A stretch of 58,992 nt of DNA, from assembly GCA_031272505.1 (NCBI GenBank), contig JAISTQ010000022.1:1-58992 (forward strand). Reading direction: 5' to 3'. Positions 1-9,803 of this stretch are shown here, one piece after another (the stretch's first letter is position 1; each line of letters starts with the position of its first letter). A model generated the notes under the pieces. It was given only the letters and a program-made list of their open reading frames with translations, did no database searches and was not told the DNA's origin. The translations under genes and the position numbers were made by a program. This stretch comes from Propionibacteriaceae bacterium. GTDB lineage: Bacteria; Actinomycetota; Actinomycetes; Propionibacteriales; Propionibacteriaceae.

Positions 1-1
1 G

Positions 2-3000
2 GGGACGCAAACGGTCGACATCGAGGGCGTCGTCCCCCGTGAAACCATCTCGGGTACCGCATGGGTTCCCGAAGGCCGCGATCCAACCAGTTACTTCGTC
101 TATGTGACGGCTAGCCAGACCCATGTCGAGGGTAGCTTCTCCCATTATGCCTCTCAGTATCTAGCCACAGATGGAACCTTCTCCATCCCGACCTACCCGG
201 GCGTGAACTACACGGTTTCCTTGCGCAGCTACACCTATTCCGACGCGAGCACATCCATAATCCAGGACGGCACAGTGCGTACCGGTTATACCCACACAAT
301 CGCATCCGGCACCGAGATTGAGTTGCTGCGTCCGGCACCATCGATTTCCTTCGGCGTGACCGGCACCGCGCGCGTCGGCGAGCAGTTGTCGCCGTCAGCA
401 GACACAATTGCAGGCGCGATGGCCCTTGTTGCTGCGGGGTGGGATGTGTCCTTCCAATGGGGGACGGATACGGATCGCGAACCCATCGAAGGAGCGTGGC
501 TTTGGGCGTACACACCCACAACCACGGCGAGCGTCACTCTGGATTTCTCAGCCACAAAGGAAGGCTATGCGCCGATCAGTAAGGCTTATGGGCCCGCAAC
601 CGTGCTTCCTGGGTTCGCTGTCAGCTTTGCCCCGACGTTGCTGGGCACTCCCGAGGTTGGTGAAACGCTCAGCGTCGAATGGGACGAAGACACTGAGGGT
701 TGGACGGCCTACTACAACTGGAAGCGCGACGGCTATTCGGTTGGCAACGGCTCGACGTACGAACTCACTGCCGCCGACGCGGGGCACGCGATTTCAGTTT
801 CCGTCACCTTGTCGCGGCCTTATTACACATCCTCGACGCAGACGACCGCTTCCGTCGACGTCCCGCTATTACCTGGCCCTGAGTTCACGCTTGGTATCGA
901 CGGTTCAGGCCGAGTCGGCGAACAGTTGGAAGTCACCGGTATCGGCGGGCTAATAGACGAAGGCTGGGCAGCCAGCTACAAGTGGTATGCCGACGGAGCC
1001 CTGCTATCAGGCCAGACGCAGTCCCACTACAGGCCAATAACAACGGATTTGGTTACTGTTGAGGTCACGCTTACCAAGCTCGGTCACCAGTCCGGAACCC
1101 AGATCACCAGCACAGCGATCACGTCTGGAGTGGCCATCGAGTTTACGCCTGCGATCACCGGCACGGTATTGCACGGCGAGACGCTCGCCGTCTCTGGGCT
1201 TGATGAAGCCACCAGCCTCGGTTGGCTGGCTGCCTACGAATGGCAGCGCGATGAGGAAGCCATCACGGGTGCCGATTCGGCGACGTACACGATCACCGGC
1301 GATGACGCCGGACATGAGCTGTCCGTTCAGGTCACCTTGACAAGGCAGTACTACGACACTTCCGTGGCAACCTCGGCAAGCGTCGAGGTTCCGAACCGCG
1401 CTCCCGAGTTCACCGTAGCCGCGACCGGCAGCTTCCGTGTCGGCGAAGAACTCGAAGCTGAGGCAACCGCGACGATTCCGGGCAGCCTCGACGAGTGGAC
1501 TGTCAGCTTCCAGTGGCTGCGCGGCGAGACCCAAGTCGGTAGCGGCGCAACCTACACGCCGACAACCACCGACAACATCACTCTGCGCGGCACCATCACC
1601 CGCGAAGGCTACGAATCGCGCACGGTGGATGCGATCTACCCGATCTCCGAGGGTGTCTTCCCGGGAGCTACCCTGACGATCTCCGGTACGGCACTCGGCG
1701 GCAACACCCTGCACGCCAGCGCCGCGCCTTCAGGTTGGAACGCCAGCTACCAGTGGCTGCTTGACGGCTCGCCGATTACGGGTGCCACCAACTCCAGTTA
1801 CTCCGTCGCCTACTCTGATGCCGAGCACGACATCGCCGTCACGGCTAGCTATACCCGTCAGTATTACCAGAGCGGTGCGGCCACGTCGGCCAGCGTGAGC
1901 GTACCGCTGCACCCGGCGGTCAGTTTCGTTCCACACCTGGAAAGTGGCTATGTCGCGGGAGACAGCGTTTCCCTGTACAACGCAATCCCGGAGGGCTGGA
2001 ACGCCAGCTACCAGTGGATGCTGGACGACGAAGACATCCCGGGCGCGACCTCAGCCACGTACGCGACCAGCTTGACCGACACCGAGAAGAAACTGAAGGT
2101 GAAGGTGACCCTCACCCGACAGTACTTCGAGTCGACAACTGTGACATCCAACGAAACCACGCTGCTGCATCCGGCCCCATCTGTAAGTGTGGCAATCAGC
2201 GGCCAGCCCACGGTAGGCGCGGCCCAGAGCGTCAGCGTCACCGGCGTCAGCTTGAGCGACTGGCACGCCAGCTACGAGTGGAAGCTGGACGGCACGGTCG
2301 TCGGGCACAGCGCCACCTACACGCCGAACGCCGCAGGCCAGTTGACAGTGAAAGTGACGTTCTCCCGTACCAACTGGCTCGGCACACAGGCCGAGTCAGC
2401 GGCGGTGAGCATCACTCCGAACGCGGCCCCGACCGTGAGTCTTGACGTACCGACCGCGGTGAACGTCACCGAGAGCTTCACCGTCAACATCACAGCCTCC
2501 GACGCGGAAGGCTCCCCGCTGACGTACGAGGTCGACTTCGGTGACGGCTCAGCCAAAGCCACCGGCAGCTACACCTCCGCACTGAGCCTCACACACTCGT
2601 ATCCAACGGCCAAGAGCTATCTCGTTTCTGTCACGATTAGCGATTCGCTGCTCAAGACTGTAAAGATCGCAACGACAAGGGCGGTGTTGCCTTCGCCGCT
2701 CACTTCAGAGATTTCGGATATTTCACTGGCCTATGCAACGGAGCCGGTGGCGTTCGACGGCTCTGCCTCCAGCCCGTCGGTGCTCATCGACTCTTACACT
2801 TGGGATTTTGGAGACGGGCAGAGCGCCACGGGCAAGAGCGTGACTCATACCTACGCCTCCGAGGGTGATTACTCGGTTATACTCACTGTCCGTTCTGGTG
2901 ATGAAACCGACGAATCAAGCCAGGTAATCTCCGTCCAGAAGAAGCCGACAGTTCCTGGAGTGAGGATCACCGTCAAGAATGGTGATTTCCTTGTATCCGG

Positions 3001-6000
3001 TGCGCAAGCTGTCATCGCGCTTCCTGATGGAGGAAAGGTGACCGCAATATCAAATTCTGAAGGCGTCGCCACACTGTTCGGGATTCCTGACGGAACTGCT
3101 GCGGTGGACGTCTGGGCCAGCGGCTTCCAGACGGTCAGAGCGGAGGTCGAAGTGGTAGACGGTTCCGGCCAGGCAGTCGCCAGCCTCGTTTCGGGCAGTT
3201 TTGCGGCCTCTACTCTGAGCAGTCATCAGCTCACATTCGAAGAGATCGTAGAGCGTGGCCTAGATCCTGATGACCCCGACAACCGGTGGGTCTTTGAAGC
3301 TGAGATCCGGGTGCATTTTGTCGTCGGAGAAGACGGAGAAGAGGAGTGCGACCCAGAGGAAGAACAGTGTGAATGCGAAGAGAACTGCACTCCGCCTAAT
3401 GGCGATTGCAAAGTAACGGCCACACCTTCCGGACTCTTCATAGAGTGCGCGGGCCAGCCGGACCGGTATTTCGTACCGCTCGGGGGCTGGGGCGGGGGCG
3501 GGGGCACAGATTCATGCCTGTATCAGGATCCGGAAGAGTGTAAGCCTCCACCATGGGACAGCCACGGTGTTTATCCGACCTACGAAGTTGTTGAGGGGAT
3601 ACCCATCATCGAATGGCTCGTGATCCCAGTCAAAGGCTCGTTCTTGAAAGAGTTCTTCGATGTGACAATGGTGGTACAAAACCTCTCCAATGTGGCGACT
3701 TTCACCGATGGAATCGCAACGCTTGATGCTCCTAGTGGGTTGTCACGCATGCCCGTGTACGGCGCTGGTATGGCCTCCAGTGAAACAGTATCCGTCCCCG
3801 ATATCGCTCCGATGAGTTCAGAGAGTATCTCGTGGACTCTGCGCGGCGACGCGGAGGGCGAGTACGACATCAGTGCCCAATACAACGGTGTGCTTTCGCC
3901 GTTCGACGCCCCCTTCACACTGAAAGCTCAGCTTGAGGAACCGCTGAAGGTTTGGGCTGGGTCAGCCTTAGAACTGAGCGTAGCCGTGGAACCGGACATC
4001 GACCGCTGGGCGCCGTTCCAAGTTACCCTGACCTTGAAAAATGTCTCAGAGGGGCAGCAAGCGACGACGGTCCATAATCTAATGATCGAGATGGGAGAAC
4101 GGCGTGTGGACGCCGAAGACACCGATGCCCGGTACGTCTGGGCACCAGACACAAAACACGCCTCGGGCCTTATACCGTCCTTGGCCCCTGGCGAATCGGT
4201 GGTGCTTCCGGGCGTTCTCTACGCCGGCATCGGCACCGATTTCGATCAGGGCTTGGGCAAAGTGCTTTCTGAAGACTTAACCCCAGGCTATGTCACTCGA
4301 ATGATCACCGACTATGGAGAGTCCTCCCTCGCCCAGGTCAGCGGGGTAGAGATCAACATCGTCCAAGAGGTTGGGCAAGCGCCCCGTACGACAACGCGCG
4401 AACCGGTCTTTGCGACGCTAGGAAGCCAGATGGTAGATGGTGAGGAGCATGACTATCTGCAACTCTGGTGGGAGCCTGTCGTCGGTGCCCGTAGTTACAA
4501 GGTCTATACACTCGATAAGCTCGTTGACTACACATGGACAGAACTAGAGACAACATCCGAGACCACAGTCCGGTTCGGTCCGGAAAACGCTTCACTGGGT
4601 GGCTATTTCACCGTGTTAGCCCTCACGGATGATGGCTGGGAGCCGTACTACAAGCTCATCCCAGGTGCGGCACGCTACGTCTCCCTTGGGGATGGGTACG
4701 CATCCGGTGAAGGCGTAGAGGAATTCGAGAACGGAACCGCAACCGACCTTGCCGCATTCGACGAACGGGCGATCAATTTGATTCAAGACGCCGCCCGTGA
4801 TCTAATCATGGACACCATCGGATCGTTAGACGTTACTGACCAAGTTGGTGACATACTTGAAGATGTCGGTTTAGGCGCGAACGATAACACCTGCCACAGG
4901 TCGTTTGGTTCGTACGGAAGGTTATTAGCCCAAGACCCCGAAGTTCGGGAGGAGCTTTCACCTGCGCTTTATGCTGGCTGTTCTGGTGCGTTACTGAAAG
5001 ACATCTACTCAGAAAACCCTGCTCAGATAAATGAACCCGCGCAGGTGGACAACCTGTCACAGTTCACGGAGACCGTCACTCTCTCGGCGGGCGCTAGTGA
5101 CGTCGGGCTGAGCGATATTTTCGACCTGTGCTTCAAAATGCCTGAGGGGATTTGCGAAGCAGACATGGTAGTGGACGAGTTCCTGGGTTCGGCCGGTTAT
5201 AGCTCCGGCTGGGGGAGCTTGTGGGCTGTGAAAGTCAAGGCGACAGATATCGCGGAAGCTGTGGTGGACACTGCCGTTGACTGTCTCCTGGAGTTCAAGG
5301 GAACGCCTGCGAAAGCTGTGAAGTGCCTTAAGTCCATTGTTAAACTGAAGAAAGCAATGGTCAGTTTGATGCACTACGACCTGGAACGTGTCTCGTCGCC
5401 AGCAGTTTTATCTTCGGGTGTTCTTCGAAGCCGGATGGTCACAGCACTCAACCACATAGTGGCCAAGGCTCCAAGGGCGAAAGTATACGTTTCCACGTAT
5501 CCGAAATACTTCGATGGGTCCGAGTGCCCCGGCTCTGTGATTTTCACTTTGCCAATCTCCAAGCGGGAGGTGGCGAAGGTGAATGCACTTATCGACCTGT
5601 TGAATCAGGAGATTGTCGAGGCGGTACACCAATTTAACCTGGCTGACGGCAGGAGTGGGACATGGGTGTATGTCGTGTCGACCGACCAAGAGTTCGAGTC
5701 CAAACGGATGTGCCTGAATGGTGAACGCAACGAGGACACTGGGTTCAACCCATACATTTTGGAGTACATCGACACTTGGACGACCGGATACCGTTCCACC
5801 ACCTACTCGATGTATCCAAACGCCGAAGGGCAACGGGCTTTGGAGAAGGCGTTCGCTAAGGCGATCAAGGACAACAACACCGTTGACGTCACCCTTGTTC
5901 CTGGGGAGGGGGCTATCCAAGTATTCCGCGTGTCAACAGGAGTTAGTTCGATCAGCGCAAGAGCGAATGGGGTGCCCACTGGGTACAAGTTGATACTCGA

Positions 6001-8023
6001 AGACCCTGATGGTGTGGTACACGATGGTACTGAAGGGCAGGGGTGTTTCTTGTTCTGGTGCAAGAACTTCTTCGGTGAGTGGTATGCCTACGTTGAGGGC
6101 CCGAAGGTTGGTGATTGGGTTGCGAAAGTCGTGCCAGTGGGTTACTCGAGCGGTCGTTTGGGAGCGGCAGTAGCAGGGGAAAGCGTCAGGTTTAGCATCA
6201 CCACGGATTCTTCTGTTCTGCCGCTCGAAGTCTCTGGCACGGCCACAGTTGCGGGTTCAACTTGGGTTTTCAACACCGATCTCACGGAAGGCCAAAACGC
6301 CTCCTGGGTGTTCGCTGATAATCAGGTGCTCACGGGCGCAAGTGTTACCAGGCAAGCTATCGAAGGACAGCCACCGGTAGCGATCCTGACAGTCACAGAT
6401 GCAAGCGGCATGAGCGTGTCCGTCGACGTTGCTGCGGCAAGCGTTGACTTGAGGCCACAAATCCCGGTGATCGCCGAGCCGACGGTCGAAGGACTACAAG
6501 GGGATGGCCCCGTGCTGACTGGTGCGAGCCTTACAGTAACGATAGATGGATGGTTTGCTGATCCAACAACGGTCACCTACCAATGGTTGCGCGACGGGAT
6601 GCCTATCTCAGGTGAAACTGGCTCCAGCTACACAATCGGCGATGCAGACGCAGAGCATGAAATCTCCGTGAAGATGACCGCGACGTTCAGTGCCTACAGA
6701 GACTTCGTGTACACGAGTGATTCGATTGAGGTGCCACTGCAGCCCGCGCCCTCCTTCTCGCTGGCAATCAGCGGCACTCCGAAGGTCGGACTGATCCTTA
6801 CTGCGCTCACGTCTGGGGACAGCCTGGATGGCTGGACGAAGAGTTATCAGTGGTTGCGCGGTGGCGTGTCGATTCCTGGTGCCACCGGGTCTACCTACAC
6901 GGTGGTCGCGGACGACGCCGAGCGCAACCTTTCGGTGCAGCTCACCGTCAGTCGCGTCGGATACGTGGGCACGACCGTCATCAGTGAAACGGTCGCAGTG
7001 CCGAAGGTGGAGACTGAGCCGAGTCCGTCTCCGAGTCCAACGACGCCGCCGACGACGACTCCAACGACGACTCCGACGACCACTCCGACAACGACGCCTA
7101 CACCTACGCCGACTCCGACGTCGAACCCGACGCCGACCTCGTCGACCACTCCGACGCCTACGCCGACTCTGACGACGACTTCTTCTCCGTCGCCGAGCCC
7201 AAGTGATTCCAACCCGAAGCTCGACCCGACGCCGCCCGCAACCAAGCCGGTCGCCAAGGCAACGGATACCGACACGTTGACTTCGGGGAGCACGCTGAGC
7301 GCAGGAGAGACCCCGGCTGGGTGGGATGCGTCGTATCAGTGGTACCGCGACGGAGTTGCGATTCCGGGTGCCACCGGCGCCAACTACACGTTGACCACTG
7401 CCGACGTCGGCTCCAACGTGTCGCTGAAGGTGACGTTGACGCAGGCCGGATACGAGCCGTACGAGTACACTGCGGGCTCATTCTCGGTTCCAAAGAACAC
7501 TGTTAGCTTCAAGCCGAAACTCACTGGCACACTGAAGGTCGGCAAGACGCTCAAGGTCGGCTCACTTCCGAAGGGCTGGACGGTCAAGTACCAGTGGTTG
7601 CGCGACGGGAAGTCGATCAAGAAGGCGACCAAGGCGTCGTACAAGCTCACCGCTGCTGACGCCGGCCACAAGATCTCTGTGAAGGTCACGGCCTCAAAGG
7701 CTGGTTCGACGACCACGGTCAAGACATCGGCGGCGAAGAAAGCCGCCCAACTGACCGGCAAGCTGACCGCTAAGTTCGCAAAGTCGTCAATCAAGCCGGG
7801 CCAGAAGGTGAAGCTGACGGTCACCGTCAAGGCGACCGGGCTCAAGCCGTCGGGCACCTTGAAGGTCAAAGTCGGTTCCAAGACGTTCACCGGAAAGGTG
7901 AAGTCCGGCAAGGGCACGGTGAAGATCTCCGGGCTGAAGCAGGGCAAGTACAAGATCTCGATATCCTTCTCAGGCACCGAGGTCAAAGCCAAGACTGTGA
8001 AGGTGGCGCTTACCGTCAAGTAG
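2..8023 (+). CDS. Giant Ig-like repeat surface protein with SGNH-like domain (5' end outside window)
   Basis: The frame is open from the left edge, so the GTG at 104 is internal and the true start lies outside; at least 2,673 residues are present. In order there are about eight ~85-residue Ig-like modules (pattern GxxxVGexL ... GW ... YxW ... DG ... T-Y ... D-A-G-H ... V-x-V-T), two PKD domains with FGDG signatures (about 2423-2940), a carboxypeptidase-regulatory-like beta domain (about 2955-3230), a Cys/acidic stretch, beta-rich segments, an SGNH-hydrolase-like domain (about 4670-5870), two more Ig modules, a Thr/Pro linker, two further Ig modules and a Lys-rich C-terminal beta domain. No LPXTG motif or membrane anchor follows. 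It is probably secreted and wall-associated, as adhesin or scaffold; the specific ligand is unknown. The SGNH-like part lacks its expected catalytic residues (see findings). The architecture is seen directly; the role is inferred. Confidence 0.85.
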   Translation, partial: GTQTVDIEGVVPRETISGTAWVPEGRDPTSYFVYVTASQTHVEGSFSHYASQYLATDGTFSIPTYPGVNYTVSLRSYTYSDASTSIIQDGTVRTGYTHTIASGTEIELLRPAPSISFGVTGTARVGEQLSPSADTIAGAMALVAAGWDVSFQWGTDTDREPIEGAWLWAYTPTTTASVTLDFSATKEGYAPISKAYGPATVLPGFAVSFAPTLLGTPEVGETLSVEWDEDTEGWTAYYNWKRDGYSVGNGSTYELTAADAGHAISVSVTLSRPYYTSSTQTTASVDVPLLPGPEFTLGIDGSGRVGEQLEVTGIGGLIDEGWAASYKWYADGALLSGQTQSHYRPITTDLVTVEVTLTKLGHQSGTQITSTAITSGVAIEFTPAITGTVLHGETLAVSGLDEATSLGWLAAYEWQRDEEAITGADSATYTITGDDAGHELSVQVTLTRQYYDTSVATSASVEVPNRAPEFTVAATGSFRVGEELEAEATATIPGSLDEWTVSFQWLRGETQVGSGATYTPTTTDNITLRGTITREGYESRTVDAIYPISEGVFPGATLTISGTALGGNTLHASAAPSGWNASYQWLLDGSPITGATNSSYSVAYSDAEHDIAVTASYTRQYYQSGAATSASVSVPLHPAVSFVPHLESGYVAGDSVSLYNAIPEGWNASYQWMLDDEDIPGATSATYATSLTDTEKKLKVKVTLTRQYFESTTVTSNETTLLHPAPSVSVAISGQPTVGAAQSVSVTGVSLSDWHASYEWKLDGTVVGHSATYTPNAAGQLTVKVTFSRTNWLGTQAESAAVSITPNAAPTVSLDVPTAVNVTESFTVNITASDAEGSPLTYEVDFGDGSAKATGSYTSALSLTHSYPTAKSYLVSVTISDSLLKTVKIATTRAVLPSPLTSEISDISLAYATEPVAFDGSASSPSVLIDSYTWDFGDGQSATGKSVTHTYASEGDYSVILTVRSGDETDESSQVISVQKKPTVPGVRITVKNGDFLVSGAQAVIALPDGGKVTAISNSEGVATLFGIPDGTAAVDVWASGFQTVRAEVEVVDGSGQAVASLVSGSFAASTLSSHQLTFEEIVERGLDPDDPDNRWVFEAEIRVHFVVGEDGEEECDPEEEQCECEENCTPPNGDCKVTATPSGLFIECAGQPDRYFVPLGGWGGGGGTDSCLYQDPEECKPPPWDSHGVYPTYEVVEGIPIIEWLVIPVKGSFLKEFFDVTMVVQNLSNVATFTDGIATLDAPSGLSRMPVYGAGMASSETVSVPDIAPMSSESISWTLRGDAEGEYDISAQYNGVLSPFDAPFTLKAQLEEPLKVWAGSALELSVAVEPDIDRWAPFQVTLTLKNVSEGQQATTVHNLMIEMGERRVDAEDTDARYVWAPDTKHASGLIPSLAPGESVVLPGVLYAGIGTDFDQGLGKVLSEDLTPGYVTRMITDYGESSLAQVSGVEINIVQEVGQAPRTTTREPVFATLGSQMVDGEEHDYLQLWWEPVVGARSYKVYTLDKLVDYTWTELETTSETTVRFGPENASLGGYFTVLALTDDGWEPYYKLIPGAARYVSLGDGYASGEGVEEFENGTATDLAAFDERAINLIQDAARDLIMDTIGSLDVTDQVGDILEDVGLGANDNTCHRSFGSYGRLLAQDPEVREELSPALYAGCSGALLKDIYSENPAQINEPAQVDNLSQFTETVTLSAGASDVGLSDIFDLCFKMPEGICEADMVVDEFLGSAGYSSGWGSLWAVKVKATDIAEAVVDTAVDCLLEFKGTPAKAVKCLKSIVKLKKAMVSLMHYDLERVSSPAVLSSGVLRSRMVTALNHIVAKAPRAKVYVSTYPKYFDGSECPGSVIFTLPISKREVAKVNALIDLLNQEIVEAVHQFNLADGRSGTWVYVVSTDQEFESKRMCLNGERNEDTGFNPYILEYIDTWTTGYRSTTYSMYPNAEGQRALEKAFAKAIKDNNTVDVTLVPGEGAIQVFRVSTGVSSISARANGVPTGYKLILEDPDGVVHDGTEGQGCFLFWCKNFFGEWYAYVEGPKVGDWVAKVVPVGYSSGRLGAAVAGESVRFSITTDSSVLPLEVSGTATVAGSTWVFNTDLTEGQNASWVFADNQVLTGASVTRQAIEGQPPVAILTVTDASGMSVSVDVAAASVDLRPQIPVIAEPTVEGLQGDGPVLTGASLTVTIDGWFADPTTVTYQWLRDGMPISGETGSSYTIGDADAEHEISVKMTATFSAYRDFVYTSDSIEVPLQPAPSFSLAISGTPKVGLILTALTSGDSLDGWTKSYQWLRGGVSIPGATGSTYTVVADDAERNLSVQLTVSRVGYVGTTVISETVAVPKVETEPSPSPSPTTPPTTTPTTTPTTTPTTTPTPTPTPTSNPTPTSSTTPTPTPTLTTTSSPSPSPSDSNPKLDPTPPATKPVAKATDTDTLTSGSTLSAGETPAGWDASYQWYRDGVAIPGATGANYTLTTADVGSNVSLKVTLTQAGYEPYEYTAGSFSVPKNTVSFKPKLTGTLKVGKTLKVGSLPKGWTVKYQWLRDGKSIKKATKASYKLTAADAGHKISVKVTASKAGSTTTVKTSAAKKAAQLTGKLTAKFAKSSIKPGQKVKLTVTVKATGLKPSGTLKVKVGSKTFTGKVKSGKGTVKISGLKQGKYKISISFSGTEVKAKTVKVALTVK
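332..2422 (+). repeat. Array of eight Ig-like modules within the surface protein
   Basis: Eight degenerate in-frame repeats of about 80-90 codons. Each has a GxxxVGe strand, a GW(n)xxYxW core and a DAGHxIsV strand ending in VTLTRxYY. They have diverged in sequence, so recent slippage is unlikely. Four more modules of the same family lie at about 6460-7010 and 7255-7745. Confidence 0.8.
7011..7250 (+). repeat. Thr/Pro/Ser low-complexity linker
   Basis: The stretch encodes mainly PT, TT and SP di- and tripeptides from ACG, ACT, CCG and CCT codons. It separates Ig modules 10 and 11 and is probably an extended, wall-spanning linker that could be glycosylated. The triplet-like DNA may be prone to length variation. 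Confidence 0.8.
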
Positions 8024-8121
8024 CTGGATCCGGTTGATTTCCCCGTCACCCCTCTCCTTGAACGGGCAACTCTTAGACCGGTGGATCGGGGTAGACCGTG
8101 TCAACGAGGGTTTTCGATGAG

Positions 8122-8466
8122 TCAGGTCTGGGACGGTTTTCGTGCTTGAGCGGTGTGATAGGCCGAGCGGCGGGCACGGCGGCCGATCACCCAAATGACG
8201 ATACGGCGGTCATCGAGCATCTCGAAGATCACCCGGAATCGCATGGGAGTACGGCCAGGGAGATCGAATCGTTGCCGGTACATGCCGGAGAGGTCACCTG
8301 TGCTCTCGCGGACTCCGAGTGCTTTTCCGGTCTGTCGGCGATGAGCCAAGTCATCGATTGCGGCCAGGGCAGCGTCCGCCAGCGCGGGCTCTTCATCGTT
8401 CAGAGCCAAGAGGTCTTGCAATGCGTCAGGACGCCACTCGATGGCGAGTGTTTGTCGGTATTTCAT
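8122..8466 (-). CDS. RelE/ParE-superfamily toxin
   Basis: A 114-residue basic protein with the compact RelE/ParE layout: an N-terminal strand (MKYRQTLAIEWRPDALQDL), two helices, then a C-terminal sheet carrying R-x-RFRVIFEMLDD and IVIWVIGRR. In this family such proteins are ribosome-dependent mRNA interferases or gyrase poisons; the sequence does not tell which. It starts inside the antitoxin gene through a 4-base ATGA overlap, so its translation is probably coupled to that gene. It has no association with the neighbouring surface-protein gene. Confidence 0.82.
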   Translation of the reverse strand: MKYRQTLAIEWRPDALQDLLALNDEEPALADAALAAIDDLAHRRQTGKALGVRESTGDLSGMYRQRFDLPGRTPMRFRVIFEMLDDRRIVIWVIGRRARRSAYHTAQARKPSQT

Positions 8467-8732
8467 TTACCTGCTCGGTGTTCCGCCAATGCCTGGTCCA
8501 CTTGCTGGGAAGTTAGTGATGGGGCGGAATCCCGAGCACGTTGCGCGACGAGCGCCAAGTCTGCGGCGTCTTCGTTGGAGGCCAAGTATTCGTGGATGAG
8601 GCGGCGCACGATGCCGGTCATGGTGGAACCTCGTCCCCCGGCGGCCGCGACCAGTTTTAACCCGGCGTAATCCTGCGCGGGAAGGTCTATGGTAATCCGC
8701 TCGGTCTTGGGAGCTACCGTCACTACTGTCAT
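8463..8732 (-). CDS. Ribbon-helix-helix antitoxin
   Basis: An 89-residue protein beginning MTVVTVAPK. The segment KTERITIDLPAQDYAGLKLV followed by a TMTGIVRRLIHEYL helix fits a ribbon-helix-helix DNA-binding domain, and the acidic/Gln-rich C-terminus is the likely toxin-binding tail. An upstream ATG at 8750 is in frame, but it overlaps a perfect palindrome. The ATG at 8732 is preceded by TATTCT and a 6-nt gap, the leaderless pattern common here, so the shorter start is preferred. The gene lies upstream of and overlaps the toxin, the usual order in relBE/parDE modules, and it is expected to repress its own promoter. Confidence 0.78.
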   Translation of the reverse strand: MTVVTVAPKTERITIDLPAQDYAGLKLVAAAGGRGSTMTGIVRRLIHEYLASNEDAADLALVAQRARDSAPSLTSQQVDQALAEHRAGK

Positions 8733-8748
8733 ATCACTAGAATACCTC

Positions 8749-8760
8749 ATTTCATGAAAT
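8749..8760. promoter_or_regulatory. Palindromic operator candidate for the toxin-antitoxin operon
   Basis: ATTTCATGAAAT is a perfect 12-bp palindrome 17 bp upstream of the chosen antitoxin start and close to its -10 box (TATTCT, about 8739-8744). The position suits autorepression by the ribbon-helix-helix antitoxin. No binding data are implied. Confidence 0.45.
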
Positions 8761-8836
8761 CCGTAAACCTTGAAACAGCATCTCTTCCATTGCTGGAAGG
8801 CGGTTCGGAAGCAGCCCTACCCCGTCACATGTCGCC

Positions 8837-8915
8837 CACCCGCTGCGGCTCACTGGCGGGAAACACCACTCGTCGCTTGGTAGCTGGCCTCCAACCGCCC
8901 TCCACCCGCTGCGGC
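8837..8915. repeat. Two direct copies of a 13-bp GC-rich sequence
   Basis: CACCCGCTGCGGC occurs at 8837-8849 and 8903-8915, 66 bp apart, in the 300-bp gap between the toxin-antitoxin operon and the nitroreductase gene. No convincing coding frame, tRNA or terminator was seen in the rest of this gap. The function is unknown. Confidence 0.35.
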
Positions 8916-9062
8916 GGGGTGACCCAAACACTCGGGCGTCGCGTCGGACGGTTCGGGTTTTGCGTCACGTGCAATAGGTTACTCGACCACTGCGAAACTG
9001 TTCTCGACAAGCCCCGTCCCTCCGCGCCCGGGGAGGTGGCGGTGAGTTGACGTCCAAGGGGA

Positions 9063-9749
9063 TCAGGCGTATTTCACGATTTCGTCGAGGGGGCGGCGGG
9101 TGCGGGCTCGGGACGGTTCTTCGTAGCGGAAGCCGAAGGCGACGGCTACGGCGATGGCGTCGGTGTCTGGGTTCAGCACCCCGGCCTCGGTGAGCACGTA
9201 GGTGGCCTCCGCGTAGTTGAAGCCCTCCAGGGCGCACGAATCAATGCCGATCAGCGCTGCGGCCGTCATCATGTTGCCGAGCACGATATAAGCCTGGCGT
9301 TTCGCCCATTCGCCGAGCAGCACATCGTCGGTGATGCCGAGCTTATCCTTCAAGAAGCCCTGGAAGTTCTTCTCCCACTTGGGGAAGTCCTTTTCCGCAA
9401 AGCCCTGCACGTCCAGTTTCATATGCCGCAAGAATGCCGAGCCCTTGCGCAGCTCACTGCCCTGCTTGGTGGTGATCACAATGACGTGCGAGGCGTCCAC
9501 CCACTGCGGCCCGCCTCCCGCTTCGGCCACCAGTTTCGCCCGCAGGCCCGGTGATTGCAGCACCAACAGATTGAACGGCTCCAGCCCATTCGACGTTGGG
9601 GTGAGCTGGGCGGCTTCGAGAATCGTGTCGAAGTCCGTCTTGGAGATGATCCGGTCTGGATCGAATTTCTTCGTGGCCCGGCGATACTTGAACGCATTCA
9701 ACGTAGCCTGACGCGCGTGCTCATGTACATCAAATTCTTCATCTACCAT
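9063..9749 (-). CDS. NAD(P)H-dependent nitroreductase-family flavoprotein
   Basis: A protein of 228 residues from the chosen start. It has the NfsB-like fold signatures: YRRATKKFDP near the N-terminus (FMN phosphate contact), LTPTSNGLEPFNLLVL, the central helix MMTAAALIGIDSCALEGFNY and a C-terminal VAFGFRYEEP strand. Family members are FMN enzymes that reduce nitro-compounds, quinones or related electrophiles with NAD(P)H in the cytoplasm. An ATG at 9773 is possible, but the ATG at 9749 sits 6 nt after TATAGT with no ribosome binding site, matching the leaderless pattern in this genome. It is monocistronic and the substrate cannot be predicted. Confidence 0.85.
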   Translation of the reverse strand: MVDEEFDVHEHARQATLNAFKYRRATKKFDPDRIISKTDFDTILEAAQLTPTSNGLEPFNLLVLQSPGLRAKLVAEAGGGPQWVDASHVIVITTKQGSELRKGSAFLRHMKLDVQGFAEKDFPKWEKNFQGFLKDKLGITDDVLLGEWAKRQAYIVLGNMMTAAALIGIDSCALEGFNYAEATYVLTEAGVLNPDTDAIAVAVAFGFRYEEPSRARTRRPLDEIVKYA

Positions 9750-9803
9750 GTGCGAACTATACGGCACCAACATTACGAACGAAAATCTGCGGGGGATTGG
9801 TGG

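Noticed and set aside
104-8023. GTG at 104 as start of the giant surface protein
   Set aside because: The frame is open to the left edge with similar beta-rich sequence and there is no signal peptide after 104, so the start is outside the window.
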